Source: Chloroflexota bacterium (GTDB taxonomy: Bacteria > Chloroflexota > Anaerolineae > Anaerolineales > Villigracilaceae). Taken from it: a stretch of DNA of 64,000 nucleotides. The first letter of the stretch is position 1, and each line of letters opens with the position of its first letter. The stretch lies in contig JACRBJ010000016.1 in NCBI GenBank assembly GCA_016234555.1, positions 1 through 64,000 on the forward strand. Reading direction: 5' to 3'. Both the position numbers and the translations under genes were made by a program. This document shows, piece after piece, positions 54,085 through 62,030 of the stretch. The notes beneath the pieces were generated by a model that was not told where the DNA came from, searched no databases, and worked only from the letters and a program-made list of their open reading frames with translations.

Positions 54085-55083
54085 ATGATGAAAAAAGTTT
54101 TTTGGTTCGTACTCACCCTGGCTTTGGTTTTGAGTGCTTGTGCAGCCCCTGCTACTGAGGCGCCCTCCCCTGCTAAAACTGGACCCTTCCGCGTAGCCGT
54201 CGTTATGCCCAGCGCCACCACTGATCTGGCGTTCGGCCAGTCGATGTATGATGCCCTCGTCGCGGTTCAGAATGAAATGGGTAAAGACAAGTTTGAATTT
54301 GTCTATTCTGAGGGCATGTTTGTCGTGGATGATGCCGCTGCCGCCATCCGTGACTATGCCACCCAGGGCTATGACCTGATCATTGCCCACGGCTCCCAGT
54401 ACGGCTCCTCCCTGCAGGAAATTGCACCCGACTTCCCCGAGACCAGTTTTGCCTGGGGAACCACGGTGGATACCTTTGGTCTGCCCAATGTCTTTGCGTA
54501 TGAGGCGCTTTCTCAGGAGGGCGGCTATGTGAACGGCGTGCTGGCTGCGAAACTCACCAAGAGTAAGGTGATTGGCGTTGTGGGTCCCATCGAGACCGGC
54601 GATGCCAAGTTATACGTCGACGGATTCAAGGCCGGCGTTGCGGCGACCGACCCCGCGGTTCAGGTCAATGTCAATTACATTGGCTCCTTCTCTGATGTTG
54701 CCCTTGCCTCTGAAGCTGCAACCACTCACATTGCTGCAGGCGCTGATGTCTTGACAGGTTCCGCCCAAATGGTCGTTGGTGCAATCGGTAAGGCTGAAGA
54801 AGCTGGTGCCCTGTGGTTTGGCACCCAGTCTAACCAGGCTTCCCTCGCGCCCAAGATTGTGGTCGCCAGCCAGGTGTACCACTGGGAAGTCATGCTCAAG
54901 GAAATGATTGGTCTGATTCAAGGTGGTACCCTCGGTGGTCAGTCCTTCTCTGCCAACCTCGCCAACGGCGGACAGGTCATCGAATTCAATGATGGCTATG
55001 CCCTGCCAGATGATGCCAAAGCCCTCGCTGATGAAACCATCAAGGGTATTATCGACGGAACCATCACCATCACCCTGCCGTAG
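54085..55083 (+). CDS. BMP-family nucleoside-binding lipoprotein, transporter 2
   Basis: A 332-residue solute-binding lipoprotein. The signal peptide ends in the lipobox LSAC with Cys19; the linker is short. The BMP domain shows FRVAVVMPSATTDLAFGQSM, GYDLIIAHGSQYGSSLQEIAPDFPE and VGPIETGDAKLYVDGFKAGV. The start at 54085 gives a normal signal peptide and has CAAGGAG upstream; an ATG at 54043 would add 14 basic residues and is less likely. It is only distantly similar to the binding protein at 45905, so the two importers probably prefer different ligands. Confidence 0.9.
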   Translation: MMKKVFWFVLTLALVLSACAAPATEAPSPAKTGPFRVAVVMPSATTDLAFGQSMYDALVAVQNEMGKDKFEFVYSEGMFVVDDAAAAIRDYATQGYDLIIAHGSQYGSSLQEIAPDFPETSFAWGTTVDTFGLPNVFAYEALSQEGGYVNGVLAAKLTKSKVIGVVGPIETGDAKLYVDGFKAGVAATDPAVQVNVNYIGSFSDVALASEAATTHIAAGADVLTGSAQMVVGAIGKAEEAGALWFGTQSNQASLAPKIVVASQVYHWEVMLKEMIGLIQGGTLGGQSFSANLANGGQVIEFNDGYALPDDAKALADETIKGIIDGTITITLP

Positions 55084-55098
55084 TTTTTTGTAACCCCG

Positions 55099-55129
55099 GC
55101 TCTGTCGGGGGCTTAGCCCCCGACAGAGC
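55099..55129 (+). terminator. Hairpin between the binding-protein and ATPase genes, transporter 2
   Basis: GCTCTGTCGGGGGC and GCCCCCGACAGAGC form a perfect 14-bp stem with a TTA loop, 16 bp after the binding-protein stop. No T-run follows it, so partial termination or mRNA protection is more likely than full termination. Confidence 0.65.
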
Positions 55130-55155
55130 GTTCTAGTTATTTTAGGATGGCACCC

Positions 55156-56706
55156 ATGAGCGAAACCGACAAACTCCCCTCCGGACGAACTCGCATCCAC
55201 AGTCTGGAGATGCGCGGCATCACCAAGCGATTTCCTGGTGTGCTTGCCAGCGACCACGTTGACTTCGACGTGAAGTCCGGTGAGGTCCATGCCTTGCTGG
55301 GCGAAAACGGTGCGGGCAAAAGCACGTTGATGAAGATCCTCTATGGGTTGTACCATCCCGACGAGGGTGAGATTCTGTTGAACGGCAAACCCGTTAGAAT
55401 TTCATCTCCAACGGATTCAATTAACCTTGGCATTGGCATGATTCACCAACACTTCATGCTTGTGCCGACCCTGACCGTCGCGGAAAATGTCGCGCTGGGA
55501 TTGCCATCCTCCCGCGGCTTGCTGACAGACCTTGATCGTGTCTCGAAGCGCATTGTCGAACTGGCTGATATTTACGGCTTGCGAATGGACCCATCTGCCT
55601 ACGTCTGGCAGTTGTCGGTGGGACAGCAACAGCGCGTCGAGATTATCAAGGCTTTGTATCGCGGCGCGGCTTTGCTCATCCTCGATGAACCGACTGCCGT
55701 CCTCACCCCACAGGAAGTGGATGAATTATTCGCCATTATGAAGCAGATGGTGAAAGATGGTCACGGACTCGTTTTCATCTCGCATAAACTGCATGAAGTG
55801 GTCGAAATCAGTAATCGTGTATCTGTGTTGCGCGACGGACGTATGATCGGCACACGACCTACTTCTGAGATTACCAAGCAGGTGCTTGCCAACTGGATGG
55901 TCGGACGTGAAGTCGGCTTCACTCCTGATCGCGGACAGGTACAATGTGGTTCTCCCCGCTTACAGGTCAAGAATGTCTCCTGTGGCAGTGACCGTGGCAC
56001 ACCCGGCTTGCGTGGCGTCAGTCTTGAAGTTTGCTCGGGAGAGATCTTGGGTATTGCGGGCGTTTCAGGAAATGGTCAGCGCGAACTCGCGGAGACGATT
56101 GCCGGGCTTCGCAAGGTGACAGGTGGACAGGTCTTGCTGGAAGATCAGGATGTGACTAATCTTCCGCCTGCTGAATTGACCGAACGAATGCTTTCCTACA
56201 TCCCCGAAGAGCGCATGCGCGACGGGATGATCAAGGAATTTACCGTTGCTGAAAACATGGTCTTGCGCGAACACCACAAGGCTCCGTATTCACGCTATGG
56301 TTTTCTCAACCTCGGCGAGATTTCGCGTCACTCCGATGAACTCATCAAACAATTCCGCGTCAAGACTCCCTCGCGCGAGACCCGTGCCAAGAATCTTTCA
56401 GGCGGCAATATCCAGAAGATCGTTTTGGCGCGTGAAATTTTCCGCACCCCACGAGTTATCATTGCTGCCCAGCCCACCCGCGGACTGGACATCGGCGCGA
56501 CGGAATATGTCCGCGAGCAGTTGCTTGAACAGCGCCGCAAGGGTGTGGCGGTCATGCTGATTTCAGAAGACCTCGATGAAATCCTCGCGCTTTCGGATCG
56601 AATTGCAGTTCTCTACGAGGGGCAGGTCATGGACATTGTCCCGCGTGAGAATGCCACTCCGGAAAAACTCGGCTTGCTTATGGCAGGCGTTCATCCGGAC
56701 GGGTAG
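55156..56706 (+). CDS. Nucleoside ABC transporter ATP-binding protein, transporter 2 (NupO-like)
   Basis: A 516-residue double ATPase paralogous to that at 47308. Domain 1 has Walker A GENGAGKST, signature QLSVGQQQRVEII and Walker B LLILDEPTAVL. Domain 2 has the degenerate loop GVSGNGQRE and signature NLSGGNIQKIVLARE. Start ATG 55156 follows AGGATGG at a proper distance; an in-frame ATG nine bases earlier overlaps that site. Last gene of transporter 2, followed by the structured leader of the xanthine dehydrogenase genes. Confidence 0.92.
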   Translation: MSETDKLPSGRTRIHSLEMRGITKRFPGVLASDHVDFDVKSGEVHALLGENGAGKSTLMKILYGLYHPDEGEILLNGKPVRISSPTDSINLGIGMIHQHFMLVPTLTVAENVALGLPSSRGLLTDLDRVSKRIVELADIYGLRMDPSAYVWQLSVGQQQRVEIIKALYRGAALLILDEPTAVLTPQEVDELFAIMKQMVKDGHGLVFISHKLHEVVEISNRVSVLRDGRMIGTRPTSEITKQVLANWMVGREVGFTPDRGQVQCGSPRLQVKNVSCGSDRGTPGLRGVSLEVCSGEILGIAGVSGNGQRELAETIAGLRKVTGGQVLLEDQDVTNLPPAELTERMLSYIPEERMRDGMIKEFTVAENMVLREHHKAPYSRYGFLNLGEISRHSDELIKQFRVKTPSRETRAKNLSGGNIQKIVLAREIFRTPRVIIAAQPTRGLDIGATEYVREQLLEQRRKGVAVMLISEDLDEILALSDRIAVLYEGQVMDIVPRENATPEKLGLLMAGVHPDG

Positions 56707-56736
56707 GTCTGAAACCTGCCCCAACAAAATAATAAT

Positions 56737-56834
56737 CCATCGGTTCGGTGGTCGTGGCGCGGCATGCGCCACGGCGTTGGGTTGCCAAATCCCATCGAAA
56801 AGTTCCGCCGCCCAGTCAAGAAAGGACACCACTT
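56737..56834 (+). promoter_or_regulatory. Structured leader of the xanthine dehydrogenase operon, possible molybdenum-cofactor riboswitch
   Basis: The 128-bp gap holds a 6-bp hairpin with a 3-nt loop (CCATCG/CGGTGG, 56737-56751), a perfect 8-bp hairpin (CGTGGCGC/GCGCCACG, 56753-56773) and then a GC-rich stretch GTTCCGCCGCCCAGTC leading to the AAAGGA ribosome site. Structured RNA directly before a molybdenum enzyme recalls the Moco riboswitch, which also ends near the ribosome site. I could not match the consensus from memory, so the identification is tentative; the folding itself is plain. Confidence 0.35.
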
Positions 56835-57707
56835 ATGAACCTTTGGCAGGAATACAAAAGACCCTCGTCTGTTATGGAGGCAGTTCAAGCCCTCGTATCG
56901 GCGTCGGGCCCCGCCATGCCCATTGCAGGCGGAACAGATTTATTACTCGACTTGAAACAGGGACGCCATGCCCCTGTTCACACGCTGGTTGATTTAACTT
57001 TCGTCACAGAGATGAAGTCGCTCGAATTGAGAGGGAATGAGCTTTTCATCGGTGCGGCTGTCGCAGTCAACCGTGCTGCCACCGACCCGCTGGTTGGGAC
57101 GCACGCCCAGGCTTTGGTCGAAGCCTGTAACTTGATCGCCGGACCGCAGGTCCGCAACACCGCCACCATCGGGGGAAACGTGGCGCATGCCCTCCCCGCC
57201 GCTGACGGAACCATCGCCCTGACCGCTCTCGACGCCCAGGCGGAAGTCGCCAGCCCGGCTGGGACTCGCCGAATGCCGTTCACTACTCTCTTTGCTGGTC
57301 CCGGTAAATCGGCAATCAATAAAAAAGAAGAGATCATCGTCGGCTTTTACCTGCCCCAGCTCAAGAAGGGACAGGCTTCCTGCTTCAAGCGCATCATGCG
57401 ACCGCAGGGAGTTGCCCTTCCCATTCTGAACTGTTCGGTCTGGCTTGAACGCGAAAAGGATGTCGTCAAGGATATTCACATCGCGGTTGGCCCCGGCGGT
57501 TCGACCCCATTCCGCGCCATCGAAGCAGAAGCTTTCCTGCGCGGGAAACCCCTCAACGAAGAAAATTTCAACCGCACACTAGAGTCCCTGCTTGGTCAGG
57601 CCAAGTTCCGTACCAGTGCCCGTCGCGCCAGTGCAGACTATCGCAGGCACATCGTTGGCGGATTGTTCAAAGACGTATTGGATACCGCCTGGAAACGGGC
57701 AGAATAG
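56835..57707 (+). CDS. Xanthine dehydrogenase FAD-binding subunit (YgfM/XdhB-like)
   Basis: A 290-residue FAD-binding subunit of the molybdenum hydroxylase family. It shows AGGTDLLLDLKQG (FAD pyrophosphate loop) and GPQVRNTATIGGNVAHALPAAD (second FAD loop). It passes electrons from the Fe-S centres to NAD or another acceptor. ATG 56835 is chosen for family alignment and the AAAGGA upstream; the frame is open 87 bp further up but through the structured leader. The gene for the other subunit starts 10 bp downstream. Confidence 0.92.
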   Translation: MNLWQEYKRPSSVMEAVQALVSASGPAMPIAGGTDLLLDLKQGRHAPVHTLVDLTFVTEMKSLELRGNELFIGAAVAVNRAATDPLVGTHAQALVEACNLIAGPQVRNTATIGGNVAHALPAADGTIALTALDAQAEVASPAGTRRMPFTTLFAGPGKSAINKKEEIIVGFYLPQLKKGQASCFKRIMRPQGVALPILNCSVWLEREKDVVKDIHIAVGPGGSTPFRAIEAEAFLRGKPLNEENFNRTLESLLGQAKFRTSARRASADYRRHIVGGLFKDVLDTAWKRAE

Positions 57708-57717
57708 GATTAATGGT

Positions 57718-60507
57718 ATGTCGAAAATAAATCTCACAGTTAACGGTATCAATAAAACACTCGAATCCCTGCCGGGCGAGACCCTGGCTTCGTTGCTCCG
57801 CATGCGACTTCATCTTACCGGTACAAAGATCGGGTGTGAAGAAGCGGAGTGCGGCGCCTGTACCGTCCTTGTGGACGGTGAGCCGATGATGTCTTGTGTC
57901 TATCCAGCAGAACGCGCCGATGGCAAGACCATCGTCACCATCGAAGGGCTGGCGCAGCGCGTCCACGAGGAGATGAAATTGCACCCGTTGCAGGAAGCCT
58001 TCGTGGAGCAGGGAGCGGTCCAGTGCGGATTCTGCATCCCCGGACAGATCATGACCGCGTATGCCCTGCTCAAGCGCAATCCAGACCCCGACAGCGAAGC
58101 CATCCGTTTTGCGTTGAAGGATACGCTTTGTAGGTGTGCGGGCTATCCGTCCATTGAGCGGGCGATTCTTTCGGCAGCTCAGGCGCTTCGCACGGGCGAA
58201 CCCGTCCAGAAGCCGACCCATATTTCTAATTCGATCCATTCCCACAAAACGGTCGGACACAAACACCTGCGCCCCGAAGCCGTGGAAAAGGTCACGGGTG
58301 AGGCAATCTACACCGATGACATTGTCCTTGACGGTATGTTGTTTGCCAAAGCCAAACGCGCCATGATTCCGCATGGTTTCCTGACGAAACTCGATATCTC
58401 CAAAGCCAAAGCCCTGCCCGGTGTTGTTTCTGTTCTGACCGCAAACGACATCCCCGGTGAAAAGACTCATGGACTGGTCATCTATGACTGGCCCGTGCTG
58501 GTTGGCATTGGCGAGCGAGTCCGCTATGTGGGTGATGCGCTTGCCATCGTCGCTGCCGAAACGCAGGATATTGCAGACCAAGCCGTCAGCCTGATCGAAG
58601 CAGAGTTCGACCTCCAGCCAATTATCACAAATCCCGTTCAAGCCAAACAGGATGGCGTTCCGCAAATCCACGAGAAGGGCAATCTGCTCAAGCACATCAA
58701 AGTCCGCAAGGGTGACATGGATAAGGGTTTTGCGGATGCCGATGTGATTCTTGAACACACTTTCCATACCCCGACCACTGACCATGCTTTCATCGAGCCT
58801 GAGTGCAGTATCGCCGAACCCCTGCCCGATGGGCGCATGAATATTTATGTCGGCTCGCAGATTCCGTATCAGGACAGAACCCAGGTGGCACGCGCGTTGG
58901 GCTGGGACGAATCCCGCGTCCGCGTAATTGGTCAGTTGATGGGCGGCGGCTTTGGCGGCAAGGAAGACATCATGGGACAGATCCATTCCGCCATGCTTGC
59001 CAACGTCACCCAGCGTCCCGTCAAACTCCTTTTTGACCGTCACGAAAGTTTGCTGGTTCATCCCAAGCGCCACGCCACACAGATTCACGTCAAGGTTGGC
59101 GCGAAGAAGAACGGACGCATCGTGGCGATGGAAACCGAACTCTACGGCGATACGGGTGCGTATGCTTCGCTCGGCGAGAAGGTGATGACCCGCGCCACCA
59201 CGCACTCGGCTGGACCCTACGACATCGAACATGTCCGCGCCGACTGCTATGCCATGTACACCAATAATCCGCCCGCGGGTGCGTTCCGCGGTTTTGGTGT
59301 CACGCAATCAGCCTTCGCGGTGGAATCCCTGATGGACATGCTCGCCGAAAAACTCGACATGGATCGCGTCGAACTACGCCGTATGAATGCCCTGCATGTC
59401 GGAAGTATCACCAACACAGGACAGGTCCTGCGCGACTCAGTTGGACTGACCGAATGTATCGACAAGGTTGAAGCGGAAATGTTGAAGCACGACAAGAACC
59501 CCTTCGCCCCGAAAGTTGATCCTGCCAACCCGAACCTTGTTCGCGCCTGGGGCTATGCTTCGGCTTACAAGAACACGGGACTTGGCGGCGGCGCGCCCGA
59601 CATCTCCGGCGCGGACGTGGAACTCTACGAAGATGGCACCTTCCAGGTTCGCAGTTCCGCTGCCGAACTCGGTCAGGGATTGGTCACCGTCATGCGACTG
59701 GTTGTCTCTGAGGAATTGGGCGTGGCCCCCGATAAAGTCAGCGTGCTCGTCATGGACACCGACCTGACCCCCAACGGCGGACCGACCACCGCATCCCGCC
59801 AAACTTTCGTGACTGGCAACGCTTCACGCTACGCGGCAAAGACCCTGCGCGACCAAATCTCCGCAACGATGGCTGAGAAGTACGATGTCCGCCCCGAGCA
59901 GATCCGCTTTGAGGATGGCATCGTCCACGTCAACGGACATTCGATGACCTACGCCGAAATCTACAAGGAGATGACCGCCGCCGGGCAGAAGCCCTGTGTC
60001 CGCTACGAATATGAAGCGCCCAAGACCCAGCCTCTTGGTACGGGCGGCGACATGCACTTTGCCTTCTCTTTTGCCACGCAAGCCGCCGAAGTGGAAGTCA
60101 ACAAGCTGACGGGCGAAGTCCGCGTGTTGAAGGTCATCTCTGCCAACGATGTGGGCATGGCGATCAACCCGCTCGGTTTGCAGGGACAGGTCGAAGGCGG
60201 CGTGATGATGGGGCTTGGCAACTGTCTCACCGAGGAATTCATCGTCGAGAACGGACAGGTGGTCACCGACCATCTCGCCCGTTATCGCGTCCCCGGCATC
60301 ATGCTCACACCTGAGATCACCTCCATCATCGTCGAGCATCCCGTGGAAACGGGACCCTACGGCGCGAAGGGCGTGGGCGAAGTCTCCAGCATCCCGACCA
60401 CTCCCGCCATCACCAACGCGATTTACAATGCTGTCGGCGTGCGGGTGGACAAACTCCCTGTGGATCAGGAAATGATTGCAAGGGAGTTGTGGGAGAGGGT
60501 GAAGTAA
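57718..60507 (+). CDS. Xanthine dehydrogenase, fused Fe-S and molybdopterin subunits (XdhD-like)
   Basis: A 929-residue fusion. Residues 1-155 form the two [2Fe-2S] domains (Cys40, Cys45, Cys48, Cys60; Cys103, Cys106, Cys138, Cys140). From about residue 175 comes the molybdopterin subunit with MGGGFGGKED (Glu at the place of bovine Glu802), AFRGFGVTQSAFAVESLMDM and the catalytic Glu in GAKGVGEVSS. The fusion matches E. coli XdhD and differs from separate-subunit XDH. It should oxidise hypoxanthine or xanthine to urate, or run in reverse under anaerobic conditions. No XdhC-type chaperone gene is in the window. Confidence 0.92.
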   Translation: MSKINLTVNGINKTLESLPGETLASLLRMRLHLTGTKIGCEEAECGACTVLVDGEPMMSCVYPAERADGKTIVTIEGLAQRVHEEMKLHPLQEAFVEQGAVQCGFCIPGQIMTAYALLKRNPDPDSEAIRFALKDTLCRCAGYPSIERAILSAAQALRTGEPVQKPTHISNSIHSHKTVGHKHLRPEAVEKVTGEAIYTDDIVLDGMLFAKAKRAMIPHGFLTKLDISKAKALPGVVSVLTANDIPGEKTHGLVIYDWPVLVGIGERVRYVGDALAIVAAETQDIADQAVSLIEAEFDLQPIITNPVQAKQDGVPQIHEKGNLLKHIKVRKGDMDKGFADADVILEHTFHTPTTDHAFIEPECSIAEPLPDGRMNIYVGSQIPYQDRTQVARALGWDESRVRVIGQLMGGGFGGKEDIMGQIHSAMLANVTQRPVKLLFDRHESLLVHPKRHATQIHVKVGAKKNGRIVAMETELYGDTGAYASLGEKVMTRATTHSAGPYDIEHVRADCYAMYTNNPPAGAFRGFGVTQSAFAVESLMDMLAEKLDMDRVELRRMNALHVGSITNTGQVLRDSVGLTECIDKVEAEMLKHDKNPFAPKVDPANPNLVRAWGYASAYKNTGLGGGAPDISGADVELYEDGTFQVRSSAAELGQGLVTVMRLVVSEELGVAPDKVSVLVMDTDLTPNGGPTTASRQTFVTGNASRYAAKTLRDQISATMAEKYDVRPEQIRFEDGIVHVNGHSMTYAEIYKEMTAAGQKPCVRYEYEAPKTQPLGTGGDMHFAFSFATQAAEVEVNKLTGEVRVLKVISANDVGMAINPLGLQGQVEGGVMMGLGNCLTEEFIVENGQVVTDHLARYRVPGIMLTPEITSIIVEHPVETGPYGAKGVGEVSSIPTTPAITNAIYNAVGVRVDKLPVDQEMIARELWERVK

Positions 60508-60523
60508 AAAGTAGAAAGTAACG

Positions 60524-60568
60524 ACTCAAAAGGACTCTCAGGCTTCAAGCCTGAGAGTCCTTTTGAGT
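60524..60568. repeat. Near-perfect 45-bp palindrome, terminator or palindromic repeat unit
   Basis: Left arm 60524-60545 and right arm 60547-60568 are exact inverse complements over 22 bp around a single C. A short T-run is part of the right arm. It lies 17 bp after the xanthine dehydrogenase stop and can act as terminator. The right arm recurs at 61512-61532 with one change, so it looks like a dispersed palindromic element. Confidence 0.7.
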
Positions 60569-60670
60569 TAAGACCAGATATTTTAGATTGTGTATCGGGT
60601 ACAATTCAATGGTATTTGTTCTGTGGAAATATTTTCTTCACGTATCTGATTTATAAACCTTAGGAGTGCC

Positions 60671-61507
60671 ATGTCTAAAATCTTTACTCGTACGTTCCGT
60701 GTGCGTTGGGGAGAACTTGACCCAAGCGGCACAGTCAGCCCTGCGAATTATCTGCGTTATCTCATCGAAACTGCCTGGGATTGGGGCACTGCCATAGGCT
60801 GGGATGCGAACTACAGCCAGAACCCCGATGTGTTATGGTTGATCCGCGAGACGGAGATTCGTTTCCTGCGTCCGCTGCGGCACAACGATGTTTTCGACTT
60901 CACCATTTGGATGGTCAATTGGCAGAAAGTCCGCGGAACGCGTTGTTTTGAACTTACGCGTAACGATAATGGGGAAGTGATCGCACAAGGCACGCAACAT
61001 ATTGTCTATGTGGATGCAAAGACAGGGCGACCAACGAGTTTGCCTGAAGGTGAGGCGGAGAAATTTCGGCTTGAAAATCCGCGCGTGTTCCCGTTTGAGC
61101 GCTTTCCGAAAATTCCACCAGTCGAATCCCCATTCATCATGCAGCGACCCGTGGAATGGATGGACCTGGACTCGTATGAGCACGTCAATAACGTGATCTA
61201 TGTCAACTATGCTGAAGAAGCCGCCGCTCAGGATTTTTCAGCAAGGGGATGGTCTCCTGCAAAACTGGCGGAAGCAGGCCTGGCCATTGCTTCGCGCCGC
61301 GTGCAAATCCAATACTTGTCGCTGGCAATCTGGGGAGAGAAGCTGACCATTTCCACGCATCCGCTCCAGGTCAACGGGACGGGTGGATCACGCTACGTGG
61401 GCATGTCCCATGCAGATGGTTCCCTTGCGGCTGAGTGCATCATCGACTGGGAACTGGTTGACCGTAAAAGCGGCGAAGCGCGACCCCTACCGGCTGAGTT
61501 GCTTTGA
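60671..61507 (+). CDS. Acyl-CoA/acyl-ACP thioesterase, tandem hot-dog
   Basis: A 278-residue protein made of two 4HBT-type hot-dog domains, the arrangement of acyl-ACP thioesterases. Domain 1 starts FRVRWGELDPSGTVSPANYL (catalytic Asp region), domain 2 has VEWMDLDSYEHVNNVIYVNY with the conserved HVNN. It hydrolyses a fatty or aromatic acyl thioester; the substrate is not evident. The start ATG 60671 has TTAGGAG upstream. It is separated from the purine genes by the palindrome, so it is probably a separate unit. Confidence 0.85.
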   Translation: MSKIFTRTFRVRWGELDPSGTVSPANYLRYLIETAWDWGTAIGWDANYSQNPDVLWLIRETEIRFLRPLRHNDVFDFTIWMVNWQKVRGTRCFELTRNDNGEVIAQGTQHIVYVDAKTGRPTSLPEGEAEKFRLENPRVFPFERFPKIPPVESPFIMQRPVEWMDLDSYEHVNNVIYVNYAEEAAAQDFSARGWSPAKLAEAGLAIASRRVQIQYLSLAIWGEKLTISTHPLQVNGTGGSRYVGMSHADGSLAAECIIDWELVDRKSGEARPLPAELL

Positions 61508-61549
61508 CAGTTTCAAGCCCGAGAGTCCTTTTTTGAAAGTTGACAGTTT
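61504..61549. repeat. Half-copy of the palindromic element flanked by 10-bp direct repeats
   Basis: Bases 61512-61532 match the right arm of the 60524 palindrome in 20 of 21 positions. TTGACAGTTT stands on both sides (61504-61513 and 61540-61549), the first copy covering the thioesterase stop codon. The picture resembles an insertion with target duplication, though it may be chance. Confidence 0.45.
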
Positions 61550-61911
61550 ATTTCGAAGATCCATTTTCGGGCGGCATGTTCGAGCGGGGGTGAGATGGGC
61601 TACCGTGTTTGCCACCTGTGTTTGGTCCCGAGATGATGGGCGCGGAATCGCTTGCGCATATCCAATGGGAATGGCCAAGTTTGGATTTTGGCGAACTGCT
61701 TAAAGGTTGCCCAGGTGCCTTGCAGCCTTTGTGTTGGCGCCTCCCGCCTGGAGAAGCAGGGGAAGCGAGAGTTGACGCGTCCCTTGCTTTACATTAATTC
61801 CAAAATTTAGACGAATACACTCGGGACCACGCTCGCCGCCGCAGAATAAATCGGCAAAAATTTGCTCACAACTTTCCTACAATTCCGTAAGCGTGGTTCC
61901 CTGCAGGGCTA
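61550..61911. other. Intergenic region without a convincing gene
   Basis: About 360 bp in which I see no supported gene, RNA or strong hairpin. The longest plausible plus-strand frame (61636-61797, 53 codons) has no ribosome site and a composition like non-coding DNA. It may be the remains of a decayed gene. Confidence 0.5.
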
Positions 61912-61940
61912 TTGACTTTTTTTTTGTTATGTTTTATCCT
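61912..61940 (+). promoter_or_regulatory. Promoter of the large surface-protein gene
   Basis: TTGACT (61912-61917) and TATCCT (61935-61940) are separated by 17 bp that include a T-run. The leader to the start codon at 62031 is about 85 nt and ends in AAAGGAG. Confidence 0.5.
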
Positions 61941-62030
61941 GACTTCCAATGTGCACGCGCAGAAAGGGCTTTGTCTTGTTCTACAGACCGTTTTGGAGCC
62001 TCCTCCACGTCGCATAATAAAGGAGAAAAC

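Noticed and set aside
57592..57717. Longer start of the fused xanthine dehydrogenase subunit
   Set aside because: It lies within the FAD-subunit gene in another frame; the [2Fe-2S] domain begins properly at 57718.
57667..59307. 546-codon minus-strand frame opposite xanthine dehydrogenase
   Set aside because: Shadow frame; the plus strand has full Fe-S and molybdopterin motifs.
61636..61797. 53-codon plus-strand frame after the thioesterase gene
   Set aside because: No ribosome site, no recognisable features, and composition like the surrounding non-coding DNA.
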